Notes: generated from the sequence alone by a model not told the origin. 11,459 nucleotides of DNA from Elusimicrobiota bacterium (GCA_023249695.1 JAHFCD010000020.1:1-11459); one strand, 5' to 3'; shown: positions 1 to 6,051, counted from the first letter of the stretch. Program-made: numbers and translations.

Positions 1-558
1 GTCGTCACGAGCCTGAAGGCCCTCAAGGACCAGGTCGCGATGCTCCTCGAGAAATACAACCGCCCCGTCTTGATCGAGGAGTTCATCGAGGGCGACGAGG
101 TGGACGTCTCGATCATGGGCAACGAGGACCGCGTGAAGGTCCTGCCGCTGTCGCGCTCCATCTTCGACGAGCTGCCCAAGGGCACCTGGGGCATATATCC
201 CTTCCAGGCGAAGTGGGAAGATAATTCCGTTTATTCAAAAATCCGCGTCGAGCGCCCGGCGAAGTATTCCCTCAAGCTCTCCGCTTTGATCTCCGAGATC
301 TGCCTCGACGCCTACCGGATCTTCGACTGCCACGACTACGCGCGCATCGAGGTCCGCATCGACCGCTCGGGCAACCCGTATATTTTAGAGATCAACCCCA
401 ACCCGTCGATCTCCGACGGCGACTGCGTCCCCGCCTGCGCCGAGGTCATCGGCCACAACTACGCCGACTTCATCGAGGAAATCATGAAAGAATGCATCTC
501 GCGCTATCGCGCCCGGCCTCCCTATTACCATCTGCAAAGCGCGATGACCCCCTTCTGA
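1..558 (+). CDS. ATP-grasp ligase, D-Ala-D-Ala ligase-like (3' part only)
   Basis: The reading frame is open through the left edge, so the N-terminal part of the gene lies outside the window; an internal ATG at 40 is not the true start. The visible 185 residues are the C-terminal half of an ATP-grasp domain. The segment EEFIEGDEVDVSIMGN matches the strand carrying ATP/Mg contacts in the D-alanine-D-alanine ligase family. The later RIEVRIDRSG and ILEINPNPS segments hold the acidic and Asn metal ligands (E-x-N) of the active site. The family joins a carboxylate to an amine using ATP through an acyl-phosphate. The substrate cannot be read here: it could be D-Ala or another amino-acid or peptide ligation. 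Its stop overlaps the galE start by one base (TGATG), so the two are translationally coupled. The long C-terminal tail ending YHLQSAMTPF is not part of the catalytic core. Confidence 0.85.
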   Translation, partial: VVTSLKALKDQVAMLLEKYNRPVLIEEFIEGDEVDVSIMGNEDRVKVLPLSRSIFDELPKGTWGIYPFQAKWEDNSVYSKIRVERPAKYSLKLSALISEICLDAYRIFDCHDYARIEVRIDRSGNPYILEINPNPSISDGDCVPACAEVIGHNYADFIEEIMKECISRYRARPPYYHLQSAMTPF

Positions 559-1583
559 TGAAAGTCCTCGTCACAGGAGCCTCCGGCTTCATCGGCAGCC
601 ACGCCTGCCTCGAATTGCTCAACGCGGGCCACGAGGTCGTCGGCTTCGACAATTTTTCCAACTCCTCCCCCGAGTCCATCGAGCGCGTCAAGACGCTCTC
701 CGGCAAGCCGATGCGCCTGGTGAAGCTCGACCTGCGCGACCCGGATGGGCTTGATGCGTTGATCGGAGAAGGCTTCGACGCGGTCATGCACTTCGCCGGC
801 CTCAAGGCCGTCGGCGAGTCCGTCGAAAAACCCTCGCTCTACCACGACAACAACGTCCTGGGCACCCATCACCTGCTCGCCGCGATGGAGCGCACCCCCT
901 GCCGCAAGCTCGTCTTCTCCTCCTCCTGCACCGTGTACGGCGCCGTCGAGAAGAACCCCGTCGACGAGCGCCACCCGCGCTCGGCCGTCAACCCGTACGG
1001 CAAGACCAAACTCGACGTCGAGGACATGTGCTACGAGCTCGCCGCCGAGGACAAGCGCTGGAAGATCGCGCTGCTGCGCTACTTCAACCCGGTCGGCGCC
1101 CATGAAAGCGGCCGCATCGGCGAGGACCCTCAGGGCGTGCCGAACAACCTGATGCCCTACGTGATGCAGACCGCCGTCGGCCGCCGCGAGTTCGTCAACG
1201 TCTGGGGCGGGGACTACCCGACCCACGACGGCACCGGCGTGCGCGACTACATCCACGTCGTCGACCTGGCCCTGGGCCACGTCGCCGCCCTCGACAAGCT
1301 CGACTCCTTCAAGGGCGCCCAGGCCGTCAACCTGGGCACCGGGCGCGGCTACTCCGTGCTCGAGCTCATCGCCGCCGCCGCGAAGGCCGCGGGCAAGTCC
1401 ATCCCGCACAAGATCATGCCGCGCCGCCCCGGCGACGCGCCCGCGGTCTGGGCGGACGCCTCCCTCGCCAAGAAGAAGCTCGGCTGGACGGCGACGCGCG
1501 ACCTGGACCAGATGTGCGCCGACGCCTGGCGCTGGCAGACCGGCAATCCCGCGGGCTACGGCGCCGCCGATGTTCGCGCTTAA
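558..1583 (+). CDS. galE: UDP-glucose (UDP-hexose) 4-epimerase
   Basis: This 341-residue protein is a short-chain-dehydrogenase-type epimerase that interconverts UDP-glucose and UDP-galactose, feeding cell-surface polysaccharide or galactose metabolism in the cytoplasm. An N-terminal NAD-binding Rossmann motif, TGASGFIG, lies at residues 6-13. The catalytic Ser is in SSSCTVYG (121-128), and the Tyr/Lys pair is Y147-x3-K151 in NPYGKTK. RYFNPVGAH (174-182), VRDYIHVVDLA and RRPGDAPAVWAD (289-300) are typical GalE substrate-binding segments, and the length is normal for the family. The ATG at 558 was chosen because it opens exactly at the Rossmann strand and overlaps the preceding stop; the upstream in-frame ATG at 492 would add 22 unrelated residues. 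Residue V297 stands where E. coli GalE has Tyr299, the substrate gate. A small residue there is associated with also accepting N-acetylated UDP-sugars, so the true substrate may be broader. Confidence 0.95.
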   Translation: MKVLVTGASGFIGSHACLELLNAGHEVVGFDNFSNSSPESIERVKTLSGKPMRLVKLDLRDPDGLDALIGEGFDAVMHFAGLKAVGESVEKPSLYHDNNVLGTHHLLAAMERTPCRKLVFSSSCTVYGAVEKNPVDERHPRSAVNPYGKTKLDVEDMCYELAAEDKRWKIALLRYFNPVGAHESGRIGEDPQGVPNNLMPYVMQTAVGRREFVNVWGGDYPTHDGTGVRDYIHVVDLALGHVAALDKLDSFKGAQAVNLGTGRGYSVLELIAAAAKAAGKSIPHKIMPRRPGDAPAVWADASLAKKKLGWTATRDLDQMCADAWRWQTGNPAGYGAADVRA

Positions 1584-1914
1584 GCTCGTCCTCTCGGCCC
1601 TGATCATCGCCGGCGCCTCCGAGCTCGGCAAGCGCTCGACCGCCGCGGGGGCGATCCTCATCTCGCTGCCGCTGTCGTCCTTACTCGCGGTCACCTGGCT
1701 GTACGTCGAGACCAAGGACACCGTGAAGGTCGCGGCGATGACCGGCGGCATTTTCTGGGCGATACTGCCTTCGCTTTTGTTCTTCCTCGTGCTCCCCGCG
1801 CTCCTCCGGCGCGGCTGGAGCTATTGGCCGGCGCTCGGCGCGGCCTGCGCGTCCACGGGCGCGGGCTACGCGGCGTACGCCGCCGTTCTGCGCCGCTTCG
1901 GCGTGTCCCTCTAG
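1570..1914 (+). CDS. DUF3147-type small membrane protein
   Basis: This 114-residue protein is very hydrophobic, with about four membrane segments. They start near residues 3 (LKLVLSALIIAGASELG), 27 (GAILISLPLSSLLAVTWLY), 57 (MTGGIFWAILPSLLFFLVLPALL) and 86 (WPALGAACASTGAGYAAYAAV). The pattern of an S/E-x-x-K-R-S motif after the first helix, a SLPL-SSLLA-WLY second helix, and FWAILPSLLFFLVLP matches my recollection of the DUF3147 family. That family is of usual length 110-120 and has no established function. The start overlaps the galE stop by 14 bases in another frame, so the gene is probably co-translated with galE. Its stop lies only a few bases before the integrase fragment, which marks the right edge of the ancestral gene string. 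Confidence 0.8.
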   Translation: MFALKLVLSALIIAGASELGKRSTAAGAILISLPLSSLLAVTWLYVETKDTVKVAAMTGGIFWAILPSLLFFLVLPALLRRGWSYWPALGAACASTGAGYAAYAAVLRRFGVSL

Positions 1915-1921
1915 GCGACTT

Positions 1922-2020
1922 TTCAGCACGACCATGATCTACACCCATGTCCTCAACCGCGGCGGGCGCGGCGTGCAAAGTCCCGCCGACCGGTTGGGCC
2001 TTGACGGGAACACGCCATGA
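1922..2020 (+). pseudogene. C-terminal remnant of an integron-type tyrosine recombinase (IntI-like)
   Basis: The frame reads F-STT then MIYTHVLNRGGRGVQSPAD, followed by RLGLDGNTP and a TGA at 2018-2020. This is very close to the extreme C-terminus of integron integrases, where STTMIYTHVL carries the nucleophilic tyrosine that attacks DNA; IntI1 ends in a similar MIYTHVLKVGG...SP.D segment. Only about 25 residues of similarity survive. The Arg-His-Arg catalytic residues and the IntI-specific patch are absent, because directly upstream lies the stop of the DUF3147 gene. The fragment cannot be active. It is too short to be found by ordinary gene callers. It sits just upstream of mazEF and an attC-bearing cassette, in the same orientation, which fits a deleted integron platform. 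A generic XerC/D-type phage integrase is the alternative, but the GGRGVQSPAD tail favours the integron clade. Confidence 0.75.
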
Positions 2021-2028
2021 TGTATACT
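2001..2028 (+). promoter_or_regulatory. Predicted sigma-70 promoter of mazEF
   Basis: A TTGACG -35 box (2001-2006) and a TATACT -10 box (2023-2028) are separated by 16 bp, both close to consensus. The AGGAG ribosome site of mazE follows at 2045-2049. The -35 box lies inside the 3' end of the integrase remnant. Confidence 0.65.
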
Positions 2029-2041
2029 CATTGTAGATACA
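2021..2041. promoter_or_regulatory. Candidate MazE/MazEF operator (inverted repeat over the -10 box)
   Basis: TGTAT (2021-2025) and ATACA (2037-2041) form an inverted repeat around an 11-base centre that overlaps the -10 box and the likely transcription start. Antitoxins of the AbrB/MazE fold usually repress their own promoter through such palindromes. The role here is inferred, because the repeat is short. Confidence 0.35.
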
Positions 2042-2058
2042 CACAGGAGCCCGACGAC

Positions 2059-2301
2059 ATGAACGCGACCGTCCAAAAATGGGGCAACAGCCTGGCGCTG
2101 CGCATCCCCAGCTCCGTCGCCAAGGACATCCAGCTTCGCCAAGGCTCCGCGGTTGAGGTGGCCGTCGAGGACGGAAAGATGATCGTCAAGCCCGCGAAGA
2201 AGCGCAGGCCTGCCCTCGCCCATCTGCTGAAAGGCGTCACCAAAGACAACCGTCACTCGGAACAGGATTGGGGCGCTCCGGCCGGCCGGGAAATCTGGTA
2301 A
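2059..2301 (+). CDS. mazE: MazE-family antitoxin (SpoVT/AbrB fold)
   Basis: This 80-residue protein begins MNATVQKWGNSLALRIP, the hallmark N-terminus of MazE/ChpBI antitoxins. The conserved pattern continues through SVAKDIQLRQGSAVEVAVEDGKMIVKP, a swapped-hairpin AbrB DNA-binding domain (residues 1-50). The C-terminal tail (about 51-80) is the disordered, toxin-neutralising part; it ends in an acidic and aromatic stretch (SEQDWGAPAGREIW). The start at 2059 follows AGGAG with nine bases between; the in-frame ATG at 2017 would add 14 residues and lies upstream of the -10 box. Its TAATG overlap with mazF is typical of a coupled toxin-antitoxin pair. It is expected to bind the MazF dimer and to repress the shared promoter. 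Confidence 0.93.
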   Translation: MNATVQKWGNSLALRIPSSVAKDIQLRQGSAVEVAVEDGKMIVKPAKKRRPALAHLLKGVTKDNRHSEQDWGAPAGREIW

Positions 2302-2636
2302 TGGCCTACTGCCCGAAGCAAGGCGACGTGGTCTGGCTTTCGTTCACGCCTCAGACGGGCCACGAGCAAGCGGGCTATCGGCCGGCGCTGACCCTTTCTC
2401 CGGAATCCTACAACCGCAAGGTCGGGCTCGCGCTTTTCTGCCCGATCACGACCAAGGCCAAGGGCTATCCTTTCGAGGTGCCCCTTCCCGCGGGGCTGAA
2501 GGCTTCCGGCGTCGTGCTGTCGGATCAGGTGAAGAGCCTCGATTGGCAGGCCCGAAACGCAAAGTTTTCCTGCAAGCTTCCGGCGCGGGTGGTCGCGGAA
2601 GTGACAGGCCGGCTTGAAGCGTTGCTCGGCGCCTAA
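2301..2636 (+). CDS. mazF: MazF/ChpB-type endoribonuclease toxin
   Basis: This 111-residue protein is close in length and pattern to E. coli MazF and ChpB, sequence-specific mRNA interferases that cleave single-stranded RNA and stop growth when the antitoxin is lost. GDVVWLSFTPQTGHEQAGYRP (residues 8-28) carries the family's G-x-x-W and EQAG-x-RPA elements, including the catalytic Arg. CPITTKAKGYPFEV (47-60) carries the Thr of the active site, and SDQVKSLDW (74-82) is the conserved helix entry. The ATG at 2301 overlaps the mazE stop by one base; an in-frame ATG at 2268 would lie inside mazE. The stop codon sits inside a GCCTAAC heptamer that has the form of an integron R'' box. The cleavage sequence cannot be told from the protein. 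Confidence 0.93.
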   Translation: MAYCPKQGDVVWLSFTPQTGHEQAGYRPALTLSPESYNRKVGLALFCPITTKAKGYPFEVPLPAGLKASGVVLSDQVKSLDWQARNAKFSCKLPARVVAEVTGRLEALLGA

Positions 2637-2654
2637 CCCCCCTCCGCGTTAGGC
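2631..2654. repeat. GCCTAAC/GTTAGGC inverted repeat at the mazF stop (attC-like core pair or weak hairpin)
   Basis: GCCTAAC (2631-2637) includes the mazF TAA and pairs perfectly with GTTAGGC (2648-2654) across ten bases. The halves fit the integron consensus RYYYAAC and GTTRRRY, but there is no inner stem. It may be a collapsed attC, a minor transcription hairpin without a U-run, or chance. Confidence 0.4.
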
Positions 2655-2783
2655 TGACGCATCCTGCAGTGTTTTCCAGTTCTCAAAATCACCCCCAACC
2701 CCGGCTTCCCCCTTGTTTTCCAATCACAATCCGCCAATACTGACTATCCCGATCACCTTGTTAGACAGATCGAGCTAATAGTA
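2655..2783. other. Non-coding spacer between mazF and the gene cassette
   Basis: No gene is seen here. The stretch is pyrimidine-rich and contains a 9-bp direct repeat, TGTTTTCCA (2670-2678 and 2714-2722). It also contains a GTTAGAC heptamer (2760-2766) that fits the integron core consensus, with no matching left arm. It may be the scar of lost cassettes. Confidence 0.4.
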
Positions 2784-2799
2784 GTTATGCGTATCTAAA

Positions 2800-3135
2800 A
2801 TGACAAGAAAACGGATGGCCACTGTTGGCGCCACAATCCTTTTCGGTCTGCACCTTATTGTGGTCACGCTTCCAGTCCTTCTCATCAGGGGCAAGCCGGA
2901 AGGAAAAGGGATCTGGGTGTTTTTCGCGGACTTTCCACTCTATGTGAGCCTAATGCATCTAGGTTTACTCAAAAGCGATGTTGGTTTTTACAGCTTGGTT
3001 TGCGTACTAGGCCCCATGATGTATGCGGCTATCGGAGCACTCTTAGGGAGCGCATTTTTCTCATTATTAGCTCCGGAAACGAAATTGCGGAAGGAAAATG
3101 ACGGGAGCAAGGATCGAACGTATTTTCACACTTAA
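2800..3135 (+). CDS. Hypothetical membrane protein, integron-cassette gene
   Basis: This 111-residue protein is not recognised. It has three hydrophobic segments likely to cross the membrane: about residues 8-30 (VGATILFGLHLIVVTLPVLLI), 38-58 (GIWVFFADFPLYVSLMHLG) and 64-90 (FYSLVCVLGPMMYAAIGALLG). A short charged tail, KLRKENDGSKDRTYFHT, follows and is probably cytoplasmic. No catalytic motif is visible. The ATG at 2800 follows the cassette core GTTATGCG by eight bases, the usual position in cassettes, and no clear ribosome site precedes it. Small orphan membrane proteins are common cargo in chromosomal integrons, and some act in phage defence, but nothing here shows such a role. Its base composition differs from the flanking chromosome, consistent with transfer. 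Confidence 0.75.
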   Translation: MTRKRMATVGATILFGLHLIVVTLPVLLIRGKPEGKGIWVFFADFPLYVSLMHLGLLKSDVGFYSLVCVLGPMMYAAIGALLGSAFFSLLAPETKLRKENDGSKDRTYFHT

Positions 3136-3143
3136 ACAAGGAA

Positions 3144-3225
3144 CGCATAACCATTGGATAGAGCGGACGGCGGCTCGGTGAGGAATATCTTAATAGCCGC
3201 CGCCGCTCATCCCCTGCGTTATGCG
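3144..3225 (+). repeat. Integron attC recombination site
   Basis: The 82-bp site folds as attC sites do. CGCATAAC (3144-3151, R'') pairs over eight bases with GTTATGCG (3218-3225, R'). Next comes an unpaired central spacer (CATT opposite CCTGC). The inner stem pairs GGAT (3156-3159) with ATCC (3209-3212), GAGCGG (3161-3166) with CCGCTC (3203-3208), and CGGCGGCT (3168-3175) with AGCCGCCG (3195-3202). Two bases, A3160 and A3167, are left extrahelical on the same arm, as expected for strand choice by the integrase. The terminal loop is 3176-3194. Integrase cuts the folded bottom strand in the R' box. Confidence 0.87.
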
Positions 3226-3265
3226 GCCTATTTAATAGATCGTCATAAAGATGTAAAAGCTTCTA

Positions 3266-4844
3266 ATGGACACCCCGAAGATTATTAAGAAACGTCTCGA
3301 CCACCTCCACGAATATTTTTTTTGCGGGCACTGCCGAGGATGAGATTGAGCAACTTTCTGAGATTTTCGTGTCTGACCCCGAGCTTCGGCTACGCCTCCG
3401 CGACCCGCGAAATCGTTTCCATGTCATCATCGGCGTAAAGGGCGTGGGCAAGTCAGCGCTTCTTCATGATGAACACCGCTACGCCAAATCTGTTGGCGTC
3501 AGCGTCTTTCTGAAACCGGACGACATCTCCGTCCCCTTTGATAAATCCGAGGGCGCACTTGCGAGCATCAAGCGTAAACTCTTTGCGGCGCTTATGGGTG
3601 CCGCCGCAGCCGAACTCGGAGAGCAGCTCGGTGGGAAGCTGACCGATTATACAGACCAAGTCCTTCGCTCCGAAGCTCTCAGAGAAGGTTCCGCGACGCC
3701 TGACTTCATTGAGCGCCTCTCAGCTCTCTTGGCAAATACCACGAAATTGACCGACAAGGTCGATTTGTCCAAGGCACTCGCTGGTGACAACCCGTCCCGG
3801 TCGATCAACACGCTTTACCGTGCCGTGAGCAAACATCTGGACAGCAACGATACGCCACTTTCGATTTTCATCGACGACACGGATCAGATCGCCTCGCCTG
3901 ATGAGGAGGACCAGCTTAACCGCATCTGGGGCGTTATCCTGGCGGCGCGTGAAATGACCCTTAAGTTAAAGAAAGCTCGCGTACTCATCTCGCTGCGCTC
4001 AAATATTTGGGCGAGACTTAAGACTGCCCAACGGGGACAACTCGATCAGATCGATCATATCAATCCCCATATCACCGTATTGGATTGCGACGAGCGCATG
4101 CTTGAACAAATCTTCTTACGACGCATTGATGCCGGGGCTCGACTCGCACGCGAAGGCGGGATTGATTGCCCGGGCAAGAGTGGGCTTGTTTGTTTCTTCG
4201 AGTCGCGACAGGTTAGTCTTCCGGAGGCGTCGGAGCAGCAACGTTCTTGGGCGGGTTTTATTTCCAAGGTGGCGCGGAACCGCCCGCGGGACCTCATTCA
4301 GTTCGTCGCGAAACTGATCGACAAGTCTCGTGAGAAGGACATTATTTCGCAGACCGTTGTCGAGTCCGCGATGCAGGAATACTCGAACGAACGAGTCGAC
4401 TATCTGAACGCAGAGTTTGGCCTCGAATTCCAACCTCTAACTAACATGGTCAAGTCGTTGTCGAAACTTCCTGTCGATGAAGTTGAATTTGAACTTCTTC
4501 GCACTCGTCTTGAATCGATTCCGGCCGAATTTAGTGTAACAGTTCGCGGGCGGACTCTTCATCCGGGGCGAAAGGAGAGCACCGTGGACCTTCTCGCTGC
4601 CTTCTTCGAGATTGGCATTCTGAATGCCCGCATTGTCGATAAGACAAAATCCAAGGGTTACGACCACAAAACCTTTCAACGCTTCCCGAATCTCGTCAGC
4701 AATGCCAACTGGAACGAAATTCAGGGCTATCGTTGGGAGGTTCACCCGGCCTATCGAAGCTATCTCCACGCTCTGAGAAGAGAGCGTGAGCGGGCGACGA
4801 ATATCAAGGTCAAATTCCCTCCGAAACCGCGCCACGACCGCTGA
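3266..4844 (+). pseudogene. P-loop ATPase, Sll1717-like, with a one-base frameshift near the N-terminus
   Basis: From ATG 3266 the frame reads MDTPKIIKKRLDHLHEYFF and then hits TGA at 3341. One base less in the T8 run (3316-3323) joins it to AGTAEDEIEQLSEIF and the long downstream frame, giving about 525 residues. Residue numbers below are for the repaired protein. It has a Walker A, GVKGVGKS (56-63), a Walker B, SIFIDDTDQ (about 199-207), a sensor-like RVLISLRSNIW (238-248), and an RNRPRDLIQF helix (about 337-346). A winged-helix-like end carries EVHPAYRSYL. This order matches STAND/AAA-type ATPases of the Sll1717 type, many of which are suspected defence proteins. The first in-frame start without the shift, GTG 3369, has no ribosome site and loses the conserved FAGTAEDE segment. 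The shift may be an assembly error, transcriptional slippage, phase variation or true decay. Codon composition is less GC-rich than the flanks. Confidence 0.75.
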
Positions 4845-4864
4845 GTAGGGCTTTAGGCTGAACG

Positions 4865-4908
4865 GTCGGGGACATAGGTAACAAAAGCGTCCGGAGACAT
4901 GGGTTGCA
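4865..4908. repeat. Tandem ~24-bp repeat resembling an insertion-sequence end
   Basis: GTCGGGGACATAGGTAACA (4865-4883) and GTCCGGAGACATGGGTTGCA (4889-4908) share the pattern GTC.GG.GACAT.GGT..CA with a 24-bp period. They resemble the repeated ends of some IS481-like elements, as I recall them. No transposase is nearby, so this would be a solo remnant. Confidence 0.4.
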
Positions 4909-5004
4909 CATTCCGTCTCTTCAGTCTCCCGAATGCGTCTTCAATCCTTGCTGTTCTCTCATCAAATCGACCTGGTTTTGTGGGGAGACGTCAGGGCCAA
5001 CACC

Positions 5005-6012
5005 ATGAACGACCTTATTCACAGATATCTATTCAGCGCCTCGAAAGAGGAGGATTTTCTGACCGGGATGCTGACCCTCATCCTAAAAAGAAGCCTCCAG
5101 AGGATGTCCGCCAAAGAGGCGGCCGGCGCACTCCAGACACTTTTCCAATTATCCTTGACCGAGCGCGACCTCGGAGATCCCCGCCGGCTTTCGCTCGATC
5201 TGCGCAACTGTCAGGAGGACACCAGGAACATCCCCGACCTGACCATCCGCGGCGCCGATGCCCACTTCGTCGTCGAAGTAAAAGCGAGCAGTCCGGAGTC
5301 CTCAGGGCAGTTGAGAAAATATGCCCGAAGCCTGTGCTCGGTCCCCGAAAAATATAAGGGCCTGGTTTTCCTCACAGGCAGATGGGAGGAGGAGCGAAAG
5401 AAAGAGGCCGAATTCGGCCCGATCGAATTCCGGCATATCCGCTGGAGCAGCGTCATCGGCTCGCTGCGCGCTCTCGCAAACGACGAAATTACCGCCTATT
5501 TCATCGACGAATTCGAACACCTCTTGCGTGAAACCGGGCAGATCTATATTCCCACGGGAAATGCCGAGCAGGATAGACTCACGGAGGCTCAGGGGGTAAT
5601 CCGTCAGGTCCTCGACCCCTTCGTTAAACATGGTCTGAAGACTGAGATTCTCCAAAAGAGCAGGATGGAAAAGGCCCTCGTCTACGGCGGGTACTATTTC
5701 TATTTCAAGAAACCAAAGAGCACGGCATACAATCCGTGCCTCTATATTGATCGGACGAATCCCGATCGCTATGAGCTTTACCTGAAGAAGCAGCCCTTGC
5801 CGAAAAATGTCGAGCAGCAAATTCGCAGTTCTGTCGGGAGCGTCTCTTTGAATCTCCCCCAAGACGCCGTGCAAGTCCAGAGAAACGGGCCAAAAGTTAT
5901 TTTTTTCCTGCAGTTGAAGGAGTCCGGATATCTTAAGCTGGATGGGCCCGGACGGGTGAAGCTGCTGACCGCCTTTGCCGCTCCGGTTCTTCAATTTTTG
6001 CGCCATGCGTGA
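5005..6012 (+). CDS. PD-(D/E)XK superfamily nuclease
   Basis: The 335-residue protein has a restriction-type nuclease core near its N-terminus. An early acidic helix, SKEEDFLTGML (13-23), comes first. Then NIPDLTI (75-81) and FVVEVKA (88-94) supply the metal-binding Asp78, Glu91 and Lys93. QLRKY (102-106) gives the Q-x3-Y helix motif often seen in PDDEXK enzymes of defence systems. LVFLTGRWEEE continues the core sheet. The C-terminal ~150 residues (YYFYFKKPK, CLYIDRTNPDRYELYL) form a separate beta-rich region of unknown role, possibly target recognition. It probably cuts DNA; the target is unknown. The start at 5005 is preferred because it begins just before the core and has CAGGG eight bases upstream; ATG 4933 would add 24 residues. 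It lies 160 bases after the ATPase gene, which suggests a joint role but not firm co-transcription. Confidence 0.8.
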   Translation: MNDLIHRYLFSASKEEDFLTGMLTLILKRSLQRMSAKEAAGALQTLFQLSLTERDLGDPRRLSLDLRNCQEDTRNIPDLTIRGADAHFVVEVKASSPESSGQLRKYARSLCSVPEKYKGLVFLTGRWEEERKKEAEFGPIEFRHIRWSSVIGSLRALANDEITAYFIDEFEHLLRETGQIYIPTGNAEQDRLTEAQGVIRQVLDPFVKHGLKTEILQKSRMEKALVYGGYYFYFKKPKSTAYNPCLYIDRTNPDRYELYLKKQPLPKNVEQQIRSSVGSVSLNLPQDAVQVQRNGPKVIFFLQLKESGYLKLDGPGRVKLLTAFAAPVLQFLRHA

Positions 6013-6051
6013 GGAACGCCTCGATATTTCTACATGCGGTCATTGTCCGCG

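Larger units (their letters stand above)
2784..3225 (+). mobile_element. Integron gene cassette with one gene and its attC
   Basis: The unit begins at a GTTATGCG core (2784-2791) and ends at an identical GTTATGCG (3218-3225) that closes an attC-like site. Cassettes are cut between G and TT of the core, so the mobile circle would be about 434 bp. The layout matches classical cassettes: the start codon lies nine bases after the core, one gene almost fills the unit, and the attC begins a few bases after the stop. Its base composition is clearly more AT-rich than the chromosome on either side. No full attC ends at the upstream core, so this may be a cassette inserted at a secondary site or the last survivor of an array. 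Confidence 0.72.

Noticed and set aside
525..1751. A 408-residue minus-strand open frame
   Set aside because: It is antisense to galE, is a GC-bias artefact with low-complexity composition, and galE is unmistakable.
2021..2058. An attI site between the integrase stub and mazE
   Set aside because: There is no GTTRRRY core in this short stretch.
2630..2791. A long attC running from CGCCTAAC at the mazF stop to the GTTATGCG core before the cassette
   Set aside because: The outer arms pair over seven of eight bases, but the bases just inside the arms are not complementary, no inner stem is seen, and 162 bp exceeds the usual size.
4845..4932. A second attC closing a cassette that would carry the ATPase
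   Set aside because: No RYYYAAC/GTTRRRY pair with an inner stem follows the stop, so cassette status of the ATPase is not supported.
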